A stretch of DNA of 64,000 nt from assembly GCA_016716405.1 (NCBI GenBank), contig JADJWK010000001.1:1860001-1924000 (forward strand). The letters run 5' to 3'. The notes under the pieces were generated by a model. That model was not told where the DNA came from. It saw only the letters and a program-made list of their open reading frames with translations, and searched no databases. Positions 48,998 to 57,670 of the stretch are shown one piece after another (positions within the stretch are counted from its first letter, which is position 1; the number at the start of each line of letters is the position of its first letter). Source of the stretch: Candidatus Melainabacteria bacterium. GTDB taxonomy: Bacteria; Cyanobacteriota; Vampirovibrionia; Obscuribacterales; Obscuribacteraceae. A program made the translations under genes and the position numbers.

Positions 48998-51900
48998 CTA
49001 TTCCATATATTTCTCCCGGGCGATTTCGATAGCCTGGAAGGCGTCCTGAAGAGCTTTGCGGACGGCGTTGATGCCTTCTTCTCCGCTTCCTTTCACCTGG
49101 TTTGTCCAGTCGGCTCTCTGTTTGTTGAGATCCTTCTGGAGCTGCTCGCTGAGCTGGTCCAGATGCAGGCAACTCGTTCCTATGGCTTCCTCCAGGGTAT
49201 TGTCTGCCTTTGATCTCACCTCGCTGAGGGTGTTCTTTGTCTTGGTGCGCTCCCGGCTGAGGGATGAGTCCTCCTCGGCTGAAGAGGATTCGGTGAGCTG
49301 CCTGCAGGCTGCCTGGTTCCTTTCGATGTCTTCTCTGCTCTCGGCTAGCTTGGTCTCGATCTCGTCGGTCATCTGGATGAGCCTGCTGTTCGTGCTGTTG
49401 AAGAGCTCGTCCAGGTCGCTCCTCTGTCCCTGACCGACAGTCTCGATGTCGGTCAGACATTTGAAGACGACTCTGTTGAGCTCCGCCTTGGCGATCTCGA
49501 TGTTCTTCTCGAGACCGTGGACGTGCTCGTCGATGATCTTCTCGGATTGCTCCTCGAAGTTGCGCCCCATATCCTGGAGCATGGACCGGAAGATTGCCTT
49601 GTTGTCGAGGATCTTCGGTAGAATCTGCTCGACATAGGCTCGCTTGATCTCGCGGTCCAGGTCAATCTCGCAATTGCGAACCAGATGATTGGCTGTCTGC
49701 TCGAATTCTTCGTGACTCGACTTGAGTTTCTCAGAGGCTCTGTCCCAGGAGCCGTCGATCTCTTCGCTCATTGACCGGACATTGCGATCCAGCGAGCTCT
49801 GGATCGAATCGAGCTCTTCGCTCATCCTGGCTTTGAAACGCTCGAAGCGCTCCTGGAGCTGTTTGCGATAGTAGTGAGTAGTGGAGTCGAGGAGCTCGCA
49901 GACATAGTCTGTGCGCGTGTTGTATTCCTCGACCTTTTGCTCGATGTGCTGGTCGACGTTTTTCCTGGTGGTCTCGGTGAGGGCCTCCGAGTCGGACCGG
50001 GCTCGATGATCGGCATAGCGAAGAGTGGAGACGAGCTCCTCGTTCATGGCCTCGACTTCGGCTGTAGCTTCCATGAAGAACCTGTCGAATTCCTTGCGGG
50101 CAACATCAGAGGCTTCGGTGATCCGGGTCTTGATCTGCTCGACCACCGACTCGAGATGCTTTTTGTAGCTGGCTCCCAGTTCGGCTGATTTACGCTCTCT
50201 CTCCTTCTCGATGTTTTCGGCTGCCTGGGTCAGCTCGTGAAGCCTGGCTGTCATCCGCTCGATGGCTTGCTCGCTTTTCTGATCGAGCTTTTTCTCAGCT
50301 TCGGTAAGCCGCTGGTTCAGCCTGGCCATGAAGCGCGCCGACTCGGAGATGACCAGCTTCGGCTCCATCGCCGGCTGGGCGGGTACCGATGCTATGGCTG
50401 GTGTCGGGGCTCTTGGTGCGGGCTCCGGCTCGGTCAGCGCTGCCGGCGTGGCCGGCAATAGTGAAGGAGCTGTCTCTGCCGGTTGAGGTTCCATTTCTGG
50501 TGCCAGCGTCATCGCTGGCTCCGGTTGCGGAGGCGGTGGTGTGATGATTGCTTCCGGCTCAGGAATGAGCTCGGGTTCCGGCTCCGGTTGCGGAGGCGGT
50601 GGTGTGATGATCGCTTCCGGCTCAGGAATGAGCTCGGGTTCCGGCTCCGGTTGCGGAGGCGGTGGTGTGATGATCGCTTCCGGCTCGAGCTCGGGCTCGG
50701 GCTCTGGCTCCGGTTGCGGAGGCGGTGGTGTGATGATCGCTTCCGGCTCGGGCTCTGGCTCCGGTTGCGGAGGCGGTGGTGTGATGATCGCTTCCGGCTC
50801 GAGCTCGGGCTCTGGCTCCGGTTGCGGAGGCGGTGGTGTGATGATCGCTTCCGGCTCGAGCTCGGGCTCTGGCTCCGGTTGCGGAGGTGGTGGTGTGATG
50901 ATCGCTTCCGGCTCGGGTTCGGGCGGCGGGGGCGTGATGATCGCTTCCGCCTCAGGAATAAGTTCTGGCTCTGGCGGCGGAGGCGTAATGATTGCTTCCG
51001 CTTCAGGAATCAGCGCGGGCTCGGGCTCTGCCTCTGCCTCAGGCTCGGCAATGAGCTGCGGCTCTGGTTCTGTAATTTTCTCTTCGGGCTCGGGCTCGGG
51101 AATCAGCTCGGGTTCGGGAATCAGCTCGGGCTCGGGCTCTGCAATTGGCGCCTCGAGCTCGTCCCCGGGAATTGACTCGGGCTCCAGAGATGCCGGTTCT
51201 TCAGGGATGAGCGGGGTCTCCGCCCGAACATGTGATATCGCTTCTGGTATCATCTCCTCGACCGGCTCGGCGGCGGCATCTTCCTGGTCCCTGACTGAAA
51301 ACTGCAGATCAGGGACGAAGGAAGACATCTCCTGGGTCTCGAAAGTCGGCTCCGGAGGCTCCTGGGGAGCGAGTTTCTGCCAGGGGGCCGGAGGCTCGGA
51401 CTCTTCGCTGTCGAGCTGATCGAGGGCCGACATGATGTCTCCGGGTACATCTTTCGCCTCCGCCTTGATCAGTCCATTCAGTCCATCCAGTGCCTCGGCC
51501 AGCTTCTCTGCATCTGGCTCGCCTTCTTGAATCTTGGCGGAAGGGGCGCTGGTCATGCTGAAGACTTCGCTGTCAGCGGTGAGCATATCCATGAGATTGG
51601 TGGGCGGACCCTGGGGCTTCGGCTGGGCTTCCTCCCGCGCCGGCGCCTCCGGGACGCCCGGGGGACCTTCCTCGGCAAGGTGGCTGGTGAGCCTGTCGAA
51701 AAGACCGCTAGACTCGCGGCTCTCGGTGGAGATACTGGTGGACTGATCGGGCAGGGGCTGCACTGCCGGCTCGCGTTGGAGCGGCTCGAACTCCGAGGAT
51801 GGCTGCTGGACAGATTGCCGGACCGCCTGAGTGATCGGGTCCGCCTCGGGATTGATTTCGATGGAGCTTCGGGCGCCCGCGGCTTCGAAAATATCGTGAT

Positions 51901-53239
51901 TGAAGTCTTTCATATGAGCTGCCGTATCGGTGTCGGAGATTTGCTCTCCGGATACTGTCTCCACAGCCTGGGCAACGGCTGCGCCCTCCTGGAAGTCTTG
52001 AAAGAACGGCTCGGAATAGCCTCTCTCAGGCTCGGGTGCGGCGGGGGGAGCCACGGTCACTGTCGCGTTCATCTTCTCCAGATCGTGGGAGAGCAGATAC
52101 CATGCCGGTATCGGCACGACATCGACAGGCTCTTCTGCTGTCGCAGGCTCGGGCTCGGGCTGATATGCGACAGGCTCGGGCTCGGGCTGATATGCGACAG
52201 GCTCGGGCTCGGGCTGATAAGTGACAGGCTCGGGCTCGGGCTGATATGCTGCAGGCTCGATAGGAACAGGCTGCAGTCCGTTGTCCACCGGCGAGAAGTC
52301 CGGTATGGAGGGCTCGGACAGTCCCAGATTCGAGAACGGCGAAGGTTCGCCGCCCAGAGCGGCGAATTCCGGGGGCGGGCCGGGAGGCGAATTTGTCTCT
52401 ACCGGTGGTGGCAAAGGCTCGGATTGCGAGACGAAGGCGTTGAGGTCCTCGGGCAACAGCTCGGTCATTACCAGTCCGGGATCGACGGTGCCGAGCTCGA
52501 CCAGTTTCGGCTCTTCGGGGGCGGCTGTACTGACCGCCTCCCCGAGATCCTCCGAGGTGAGAACGGCGCTGAAATTGGTTTTCAGTTGATGCCTGAGGGG
52601 ATGCTCTTGCTGTCCCTCAGGGGAGAAAATCAAGTGCGCGATGGTGCCGATCTCGATGACCGGCTTAGCGCCAGCGGAACTCCAGTCCACACCCAGGAAA
52701 GCAAGCAGCGCCTTGGCCGGCTCCTCGGGACCTTCGCCCGGCTGGGCCAGGGTCCTTCGGGATCCTCCATCCTTATAAATCTCGGAAAGCTGGACGAGCT
52801 CTTTAATCTGCGAGCGGCTCAATTGCTGGCGAGGTCTCGCCACCAGATAATTGAAATCGACTCCGTCCAGAACAGACTTGGTGGCTTTGTCCCTGAACAG
52901 TGCGTCGACAAACCGTCTCTCGTAAGCGCTGGGAGTGATATTGAGAGCCCAGGACTTGCCTTCGACCTTGTCCAGAACGATGGACAGGTCTTTTACGCGA
53001 AAGAGGTCGCTACCGCCGCCGCCGCCCTCGGCTTCTTGCTGGCGGGCTGCAAACGATGTAAGACCCGGGGGGCGTCGAGCCGGCTCGAGGAGGAAAACCA
53101 GCATTCCGGCATCGAAGAGGCTGCCTTCCCTGGTTGCCCATTCTTGCGGGCTCAGCACCGGATTTTTGCGATCGAACGTTCGCACGAACGGCTTTACGTC
53201 CTGAAGTCTGATCTGGTTTTGGCGGAGCATCGAATGCAT
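48998..53239 (-). CDS. Giant coiled-coil protein with Pro/Glu repeat linker
   Basis: 1413 residues, no signal peptide or membrane helix. The N-terminal about 240 residues form a globular, unrecognised domain (VRTFDRKNPVLSPQEWATREG, VFLLEPARRPPG, KSWALNITPSAYERRFVDALF). Residues about 240-930 are disordered and Pro/Glu-rich, with YQPEPEPVA and EAIITPPPPQPEPEPELEP repeat arrays. The last about 480 residues are a continuous coiled coil (AEKKLDQKSEQAIERMTARL ... DLNKQRADWTNQV). AGGA lies 7 nt before the ATG. It is the last of three consecutive coiled-coil genes, 14 bp after the second. A filament-forming, tethering or cytoskeletal role is inferred. Confidence 0.85.
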   Translation of the reverse strand: MHSMLRQNQIRLQDVKPFVRTFDRKNPVLSPQEWATREGSLFDAGMLVFLLEPARRPPGLTSFAARQQEAEGGGGGSDLFRVKDLSIVLDKVEGKSWALNITPSAYERRFVDALFRDKATKSVLDGVDFNYLVARPRQQLSRSQIKELVQLSEIYKDGGSRRTLAQPGEGPEEPAKALLAFLGVDWSSAGAKPVIEIGTIAHLIFSPEGQQEHPLRHQLKTNFSAVLTSEDLGEAVSTAAPEEPKLVELGTVDPGLVMTELLPEDLNAFVSQSEPLPPPVETNSPPGPPPEFAALGGEPSPFSNLGLSEPSIPDFSPVDNGLQPVPIEPAAYQPEPEPVTYQPEPEPVAYQPEPEPVAYQPEPEPATAEEPVDVVPIPAWYLLSHDLEKMNATVTVAPPAAPEPERGYSEPFFQDFQEGAAVAQAVETVSGEQISDTDTAAHMKDFNHDIFEAAGARSSIEINPEADPITQAVRQSVQQPSSEFEPLQREPAVQPLPDQSTSISTESRESSGLFDRLTSHLAEEGPPGVPEAPAREEAQPKPQGPPTNLMDMLTADSEVFSMTSAPSAKIQEGEPDAEKLAEALDGLNGLIKAEAKDVPGDIMSALDQLDSEESEPPAPWQKLAPQEPPEPTFETQEMSSFVPDLQFSVRDQEDAAAEPVEEMIPEAISHVRAETPLIPEEPASLEPESIPGDELEAPIAEPEPELIPEPELIPEPEPEEKITEPEPQLIAEPEAEAEPEPALIPEAEAIITPPPPEPELIPEAEAIITPPPPEPEPEAIITPPPPQPEPEPELEPEAIITPPPPQPEPEPELEPEAIITPPPPQPEPEPEPEAIITPPPPQPEPEPEPELEPEAIITPPPPQPEPEPELIPEPEAIITPPPPQPEPEPELIPEPEAIITPPPPQPEPAMTLAPEMEPQPAETAPSLLPATPAALTEPEPAPRAPTPAIASVPAQPAMEPKLVISESARFMARLNQRLTEAEKKLDQKSEQAIERMTARLHELTQAAENIEKERERKSAELGASYKKHLESVVEQIKTRITEASDVARKEFDRFFMEATAEVEAMNEELVSTLRYADHRARSDSEALTETTRKNVDQHIEQKVEEYNTRTDYVCELLDSTTHYYRKQLQERFERFKARMSEELDSIQSSLDRNVRSMSEEIDGSWDRASEKLKSSHEEFEQTANHLVRNCEIDLDREIKRAYVEQILPKILDNKAIFRSMLQDMGRNFEEQSEKIIDEHVHGLEKNIEIAKAELNRVVFKCLTDIETVGQGQRSDLDELFNSTNSRLIQMTDEIETKLAESREDIERNQAACRQLTESSSAEEDSSLSRERTKTKNTLSEVRSKADNTLEEAIGTSCLHLDQLSEQLQKDLNKQRADWTNQVKGSGEEGINAVRKALQDAFQAIEIAREKYME
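50520..51005. repeat. Tandem coding repeats IITPPPP (nine copies)
   Basis: Nine copies of a 51-66 bp unit encoding EAIITPPPP followed by PEPEPELEP/LIPEPE variants. Neighbouring units are nearly identical at DNA level, so unit number should vary between strains by slippage or recombination. Lies inside the giant coiled-coil gene. Confidence 0.85.
52140..52262. repeat. Tandem coding repeats YQPEPEPV (four copies)
   Basis: Four near-identical 30-bp units encoding YQPEPEPVA (one with T in place of A) in the disordered part of the giant coiled-coil protein. Confidence 0.85.
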
Positions 53240-53253
53240 TTTCTATTCCTGGT

Positions 53254-54597
53254 CTATTTGTACTGGTCGACACCGGCTGCAGCTACGATTTCTTTGAGCG
53301 CCGATTCTTTATGCTCGGCAATCAGCTTGAGGAGGCGCTCTACTTCGAGCTCGATCTCCTGGCGAGCGCTCATTCCGTCCTCCTCGAGCTTGCTGACGCA
53401 CCGGCTGTGGGCTGCCCGGACGTCTCTCTCGACCTCGTGGGTCACCGCTTGTACTTTTGCCTGAGCCTCCTCGGCCAGGCTCGTGAGCGTGTCCTCGTAT
53501 TCATCCCGGATAGAGATGAGCTCCTGACGGATTGTCTCTATGGCGTCTTCTCTCGATTGCTCGAGCTCCAGTCGCTGGGCTCGTGATTCTTCGACCTTTT
53601 TTTCCATGCGCTCCAGGAACTGGTCTTTCTCTTTGCCTGCGCCGGCCGTGCTTTCCTGGCAGAATGCCTTGAGCTTGTCCCGGGCGGAGTTGGCTGCGGT
53701 GAGCAGGCTGCTGCTGTAATCTTGCGATTTCTGGATCAGACCCGCGGTGGCCTGGGAATGAGAGCTGGCGATATCCCGGGTGATTGCACCCAGCCCGGAG
53801 TCCAGCTCGCGGCTGCAGGCCTGGATCATGTCGCCGAAAAAGCTGTTGATCTCGCGCTCGAGCTCGGAGGTTACCTGATCCAGTCTGGCCAGCGCGTCTT
53901 CGGCGCAGGTGGAGACGCTCTTCCCGGCCTCTACAGAGTCCTCTTCCAGCTCAGAGTAATGCTCTTTGAACGTTTCCGAGATCGTCTTCAGCATCTGGGC
54001 GAAATGAGTCTCGATGGCCGATGCTTTCTGCATATAGTTCTTGTAGAGGGACGTTACTATCTGCTTCTCGGACCCTTTTGTCTCCCAGAGGCTCTGATCG
54101 AGTTTCTGCTGGAGCCCGTTCACGAGGCTCTGAGAATGAGCGCGAATATTCTTGTTGGACTCGAAGCTCTGATTCTCCAGGCTCACCACGGAGCCTTCGA
54201 AGTCGGCGTCATATTCGTAGCAGAGCTCCTGCTGCACATCGGTGAGCTGCTCGCTCATTCCGTCGATTAGCTGTTGCAGGGCGGTCTTGATGGATTCGCC
54301 GGCGCCTTTCAGCTCTTCCTGGAGTTTCTCGGCGTGCAGGTTGCTCTTCTCGACTTGCTCGGCCTTGAGCTCCTCGAGCTTGGATATGGTTCGGTCCATG
54401 GCGACGTTGAGCTCGGCCTCGAGCTCCCGGGCCCTCTCTTCCAGGCGCTGAGAATCGGAGGTCATCTCGCGGTTGCGCTTTTCGTCCTCGGCCTTGCCTA
54501 CCTTGTCGAGATTGGCGAGGGTCTTGTTCTCGATATCAGCCAGGACTTCGGTGCCGTTATCGTAGATGGTTTGAAGCTTTTTGCCGGCCAGTGTCAT
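53254..54597 (-). CDS. Coiled-coil protein, second gene of cluster
   Basis: 447 residues, coiled-coil from end to end (LEERARELEAELNVAMDRTI; VEKSNLHAEKLQEELKGAGES; LARLDQVTSELEREINSFFGD). No signal peptide, membrane helix or known domain. The pattern, long helices with regular Gln/Ser/Glu polar faces, resembles apolipoprotein- or methyl-accepting-protein-type helices. GAGG lies 9 nt before the ATG. It starts 16 bp after the first cluster gene and ends 14 bp before the giant one, so the three are cotranscribed. Function unknown. Confidence 0.8.
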   Translation of the reverse strand: MTLAGKKLQTIYDNGTEVLADIENKTLANLDKVGKAEDEKRNREMTSDSQRLEERARELEAELNVAMDRTISKLEELKAEQVEKSNLHAEKLQEELKGAGESIKTALQQLIDGMSEQLTDVQQELCYEYDADFEGSVVSLENQSFESNKNIRAHSQSLVNGLQQKLDQSLWETKGSEKQIVTSLYKNYMQKASAIETHFAQMLKTISETFKEHYSELEEDSVEAGKSVSTCAEDALARLDQVTSELEREINSFFGDMIQACSRELDSGLGAITRDIASSHSQATAGLIQKSQDYSSSLLTAANSARDKLKAFCQESTAGAGKEKDQFLERMEKKVEESRAQRLELEQSREDAIETIRQELISIRDEYEDTLTSLAEEAQAKVQAVTHEVERDVRAAHSRCVSKLEEDGMSARQEIELEVERLLKLIAEHKESALKEIVAAAGVDQYK

Positions 54598-54613
54598 TGC
54601 TTGCTACCTCTTC

Positions 54614-56029
54614 TCAGTCCGATTCGAGATCGAGCATGGAGGCGCGGTAGGCTGCCACGGACATGGCTGCCACCCGGCCTCTCTCCTCGATTTCCGGCAA
54701 TTCCGAGCTGACCTGAGCCAGGTCGCTGCGGAAAGACTTGTTGATCCGGTCAAGCTCGCTCCTGATGATCCGGACCTGTTTCTCCAGGGACTCGATGGTC
54801 TGGAGCCTGATGCTGTCCACTCGCTCGCTGGAGCTGGAGCTGGCCCGGCGGAAGTCATCTTCCAGTTGCTCCACTTGTTTGCGAATCGATTTGACCAGCT
54901 CGCCTCCTCTGGCTTTGAGCTCGGTCTCGAGCCTCTGGCAGAGCTCTTCCCTCGAACGCAGGAGCATGGCCTTCGAATCTGTGGGAATCGCTCGCTCTTG
55001 CGCCATCACCGCCTCCAGCCTGGCGAGCTGTCTCTTGATGCGGTCCTGATAGCGACGCTCCAGGCGCTTGAGCTGCCCGTAGAAAGACTTGTGGATACCG
55101 ACCACCCGGGCGTTGGCGTCGGCGGTGACATGATTGATCGTCGCCTTCGCTTCCGATACCTGATACTCGAGCCTGCGGCTGTGCACCGATAGATTCTCGC
55201 CGGTCTTTTCATTGAGCTCTTTCTCGAATCTGCCTTTGAGCTCCGCCACCGAGCCGGAGAAGGCATCGATATGATCGCTCAGGAATTTCTCGTTCTTGTC
55301 CCGGCATTGCTCGATTCTCTGGGTCCCCTGAGCGGCGATTGCCGAGGACAGGTCGGATGTCTCGCTACCGAGCTCGTCGAGCTGCTCCAGAACCTGTTTG
55401 ATTTTCGCGTCGAAGCCTTTGCCATACTCTTCGAGTTTCTGATCGATACTGGCGCGACCGGCGGCAACTACCAGGGCCGCTTCCTCTCCCAGCTCCTCGG
55501 CGCTGCTTGCCAGGCTCTCTTTTGCTTCATTCTCCCTGGCCACTGTCTTTTCTCTGCCCTGCTCCACCACCTCTTCTATGGAGGCGGCCCTCGATTCTTC
55601 CATATCGTCGAAGCTGGCTCTGGGGTTCTCCAGTAGTCGGGTCAGGTCTTTGAGATTCTCCCGGAACTGCTCCATTATCGCGGTCTTGGTCTCGATCACC
55701 AGAGTGTCGATCCGGGCCCGGGCTTCCTGGGCGATGGTCAGCATCCGCTCCACTTGCTGGCGCTCGAATTCGGTCAGTTGCCCCTGGAGCTCGTCTTTGC
55801 TGGAAGAGAGCTCGTCCACATCGGCTGCCAGGATGGCCTCCGTCCTGCTGGCGGTGCGCTTGAGCTCGGAGGCGAGAGCTTCTTCCAGGTCCTGGCCGAG
55901 GCTCTCGAGCTGCTTGATGGAGTTGTTGACGATTCTGTCCAGATCGACGCTGGCTTTCTCTACCGCTTCCTGCCAGAGGTTGAGGGCCGAGTTGAGGGAT
56001 TCCGTATTGGGTTGTGGCGGCTCAGGCAT
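54614..56029 (-). CDS. Coiled-coil protein, first gene of cluster
   Basis: 471 residues. After a short Pro-rich N terminus the protein is coiled-coil throughout (VEKASVDLDRIVNNSIKQLES; KTVARENEAKESLASSAEEL; GQLKRLERRYQDRIKRQLARL). It shares the helical style of the other two, for example the repeated (E/D)LxxxIxxxxxxxA spacing, and probably heteropolymerises with them. GGGAG lies 5-6 nt before the ATG. It is the promoter-proximal gene of the set, following the pdh operon on the same strand after 180 bp. No family recognised. Confidence 0.8.
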   Translation of the reverse strand: MPEPPQPNTESLNSALNLWQEAVEKASVDLDRIVNNSIKQLESLGQDLEEALASELKRTASRTEAILAADVDELSSSKDELQGQLTEFERQQVERMLTIAQEARARIDTLVIETKTAIMEQFRENLKDLTRLLENPRASFDDMEESRAASIEEVVEQGREKTVARENEAKESLASSAEELGEEAALVVAAGRASIDQKLEEYGKGFDAKIKQVLEQLDELGSETSDLSSAIAAQGTQRIEQCRDKNEKFLSDHIDAFSGSVAELKGRFEKELNEKTGENLSVHSRRLEYQVSEAKATINHVTADANARVVGIHKSFYGQLKRLERRYQDRIKRQLARLEAVMAQERAIPTDSKAMLLRSREELCQRLETELKARGGELVKSIRKQVEQLEDDFRRASSSSSERVDSIRLQTIESLEKQVRIIRSELDRINKSFRSDLAQVSSELPEIEERGRVAAMSVAAYRASMLDLESD

Positions 56030-56103
56030 ATTTTCTCCCGATCCCGGAGCTACTGTAATTCACTATTTTTCTATGTACCCAGGTCATATTTTCCTGTCGG
56101 GCG

Positions 56104-56154
56104 GCTGATAAACACGTTAAATATCGGAGTCGTCAGCAGGACTCGCCTATCAGC
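56104..56154. terminator. Nested inverted repeat between lpd and the coiled-coil operon
   Basis: Outer arms GCTGATA (56104-56110) and TATCAGC (56148-56154) enclose GAGTC (56127-56131) and GACTC (56140-56144). It sits in the 180-bp gap between two minus-strand operons. It could terminate the pdh transcript or act in the 5' leader of the coiled-coil operon. No T tract follows. Confidence 0.35.
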
Positions 56155-56209
56155 TACGTACCACGCCCGGCCTCGGGGTCTAACCTGGTAACGATTGTTT
56201 TGTATTTTT

Positions 56210-57667
56210 CTAGATCTTCTGGGCGGTGGTCGCGGCTTTCGACTGTCTCTCGATACGGCTGAGGGCTGAGAGCGCCGCCTCATTGATGGTCTCGGAGAGT
56301 GTCGGGTGGGCATGGATAGCCACCGCCAGATCCTCGAGAACAGCACCCATCTCCATGGCCAGAACCGCCTCGGCGATCAGGTCGCCGGCACGCGGGCCGA
56401 CCATCCCGACGCCGAGCACTGCCTGGCTTTCGGGGTCGAAGAGTATTTTGGTCATACCGCTGGGCTCAGCCAGAGTCATGGCCCGTCCGGAAGCCGACCA
56501 GGGGAACTTGGCCGTGCCGACCTTTATACCTTTCTCTCGGGCTTCGGTGTCGGTGAGACCGCACCAGGCCACTTCGGGCTCGGTGAAGACCACTGCCGGT
56601 ATGGCTGCCGGGTCGAAGGCGGAAGGCAGGCCGCTTATCGCCTCGGCGGCTACGAAGCCCTGGCGCATGGCCCGGTGGGCAAGCATCGGCTGACCGGAGA
56701 CGTCGCCGATGGCATAGATGCGACGATCGGCCGTACGGCAGAGTTGATCCACTTCGATGAATCCATGCTTGTCGATTTTCACTTCGGTCTCCTCGAGACC
56801 GAGTTCCCCGCTATTGGGCACGCGACCCACGGCTATCAGCACCCGGTCGAACTCCAGGGGGCCGTTGACATCGCTGCCTTTTACCTCGGCGATTACTTTC
56901 TTGCCTTTGACTTCCAGGGACTCCACCCGGGTCGATAGATGAATGGCTTCGAAGTCTTCCTGCAATCTGGTGGCAAGGGGCCGCACCAGGTCGCGATCTA
57001 CCCCGGGAAGAAGACCGTCCGTCATCTCCACCACCGTCACTTTGCTGCCCAGCGCGGCATAGACCGTGCCCATCTCGAGACCGATATAGCCGCCGCCTAT
57101 GACCAGCAGTCTGCCCGGCACATCGGCAAGAGCGAGAGCCGAGGTCGAGTCCATGATCAGGTCGCTCTCCATATCCTTCTCTTTCTTGAAAAGAGACGGC
57201 AATCTCGTGGGGCGCGAGCCGGTGGCGATGATGGCATGCTTGAACTTGACCCGGACATTGCTTTCGCCTTCTCTATCGACCCGCAGGCTCTTGGAGTCGA
57301 TGAAACTGGCCCGGCCGACCAGGCGCTCGACCTTGGCGCCTTTGCAGAGTCCGATGATACCGTCGGCGAGCTTGTCCAGAACACCGTTTTTCCAGGACCT
57401 CAGCTCATCGATATCGATCCGGGGGGAGGCGAACTTGATCCCGTACCGGTGCGCGTCCCGGGCCGTGTTCAGGACCTCGGCCGCATGCAGGAGGGCTTTG
57501 GAAGGAATACAGCCCATATGCAGGCAGACGCCGCCGGGCTTGGGCTGCGAATCGATCAGGATGGTCTTGATGCCCAGCTCGGCCGCCCGAAGGGCCGCGG
57601 TATAACCACCGGGTCCGCCGCCGACTACCGCCAGATCGACCTGCTCTACCATTTCGCCGACTACCAT
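56210..57667 (-). CDS. lpdA: Dihydrolipoyl dehydrogenase (E3)
   Basis: 485 residues. FAD-binding GGGPGGYTAAL at the N terminus, the redox disulfide C48/C53 in GGVCLHMGCIPSK, the NAD site VIGGGYIGLEMG, and the C-terminal His-Glu dyad in HAHPTLSETINEAAL. It reoxidises the lipoyl groups of E2 using NAD+. The start at 57667 is supported by GGAGG 8 nt upstream, inside the 3' end of the E2 gene. Last gene of the pdh operon. Confidence 0.97.
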   Translation of the reverse strand: MVVGEMVEQVDLAVVGGGPGGYTAALRAAELGIKTILIDSQPKPGGVCLHMGCIPSKALLHAAEVLNTARDAHRYGIKFASPRIDIDELRSWKNGVLDKLADGIIGLCKGAKVERLVGRASFIDSKSLRVDREGESNVRVKFKHAIIATGSRPTRLPSLFKKEKDMESDLIMDSTSALALADVPGRLLVIGGGYIGLEMGTVYAALGSKVTVVEMTDGLLPGVDRDLVRPLATRLQEDFEAIHLSTRVESLEVKGKKVIAEVKGSDVNGPLEFDRVLIAVGRVPNSGELGLEETEVKIDKHGFIEVDQLCRTADRRIYAIGDVSGQPMLAHRAMRQGFVAAEAISGLPSAFDPAAIPAVVFTEPEVAWCGLTDTEAREKGIKVGTAKFPWSASGRAMTLAEPSGMTKILFDPESQAVLGVGMVGPRAGDLIAEAVLAMEMGAVLEDLAVAIHAHPTLSETINEAALSALSRIERQSKAATTAQKI

Positions 57668-57670
57668 AGA

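Noticed and set aside
50520..51005. Regularly spaced repeats considered as a CRISPR array
   Set aside because: The repeats are in-frame coding units of variable length without unique spacers, and no cas genes are present.
51527..53464. Plus-strand frame of 645 codons opposite the giant coiled-coil gene
   Set aside because: Arg/Leu/Gly-rich low-complexity product is the complement of Pro/Glu repeats; not protein-like.
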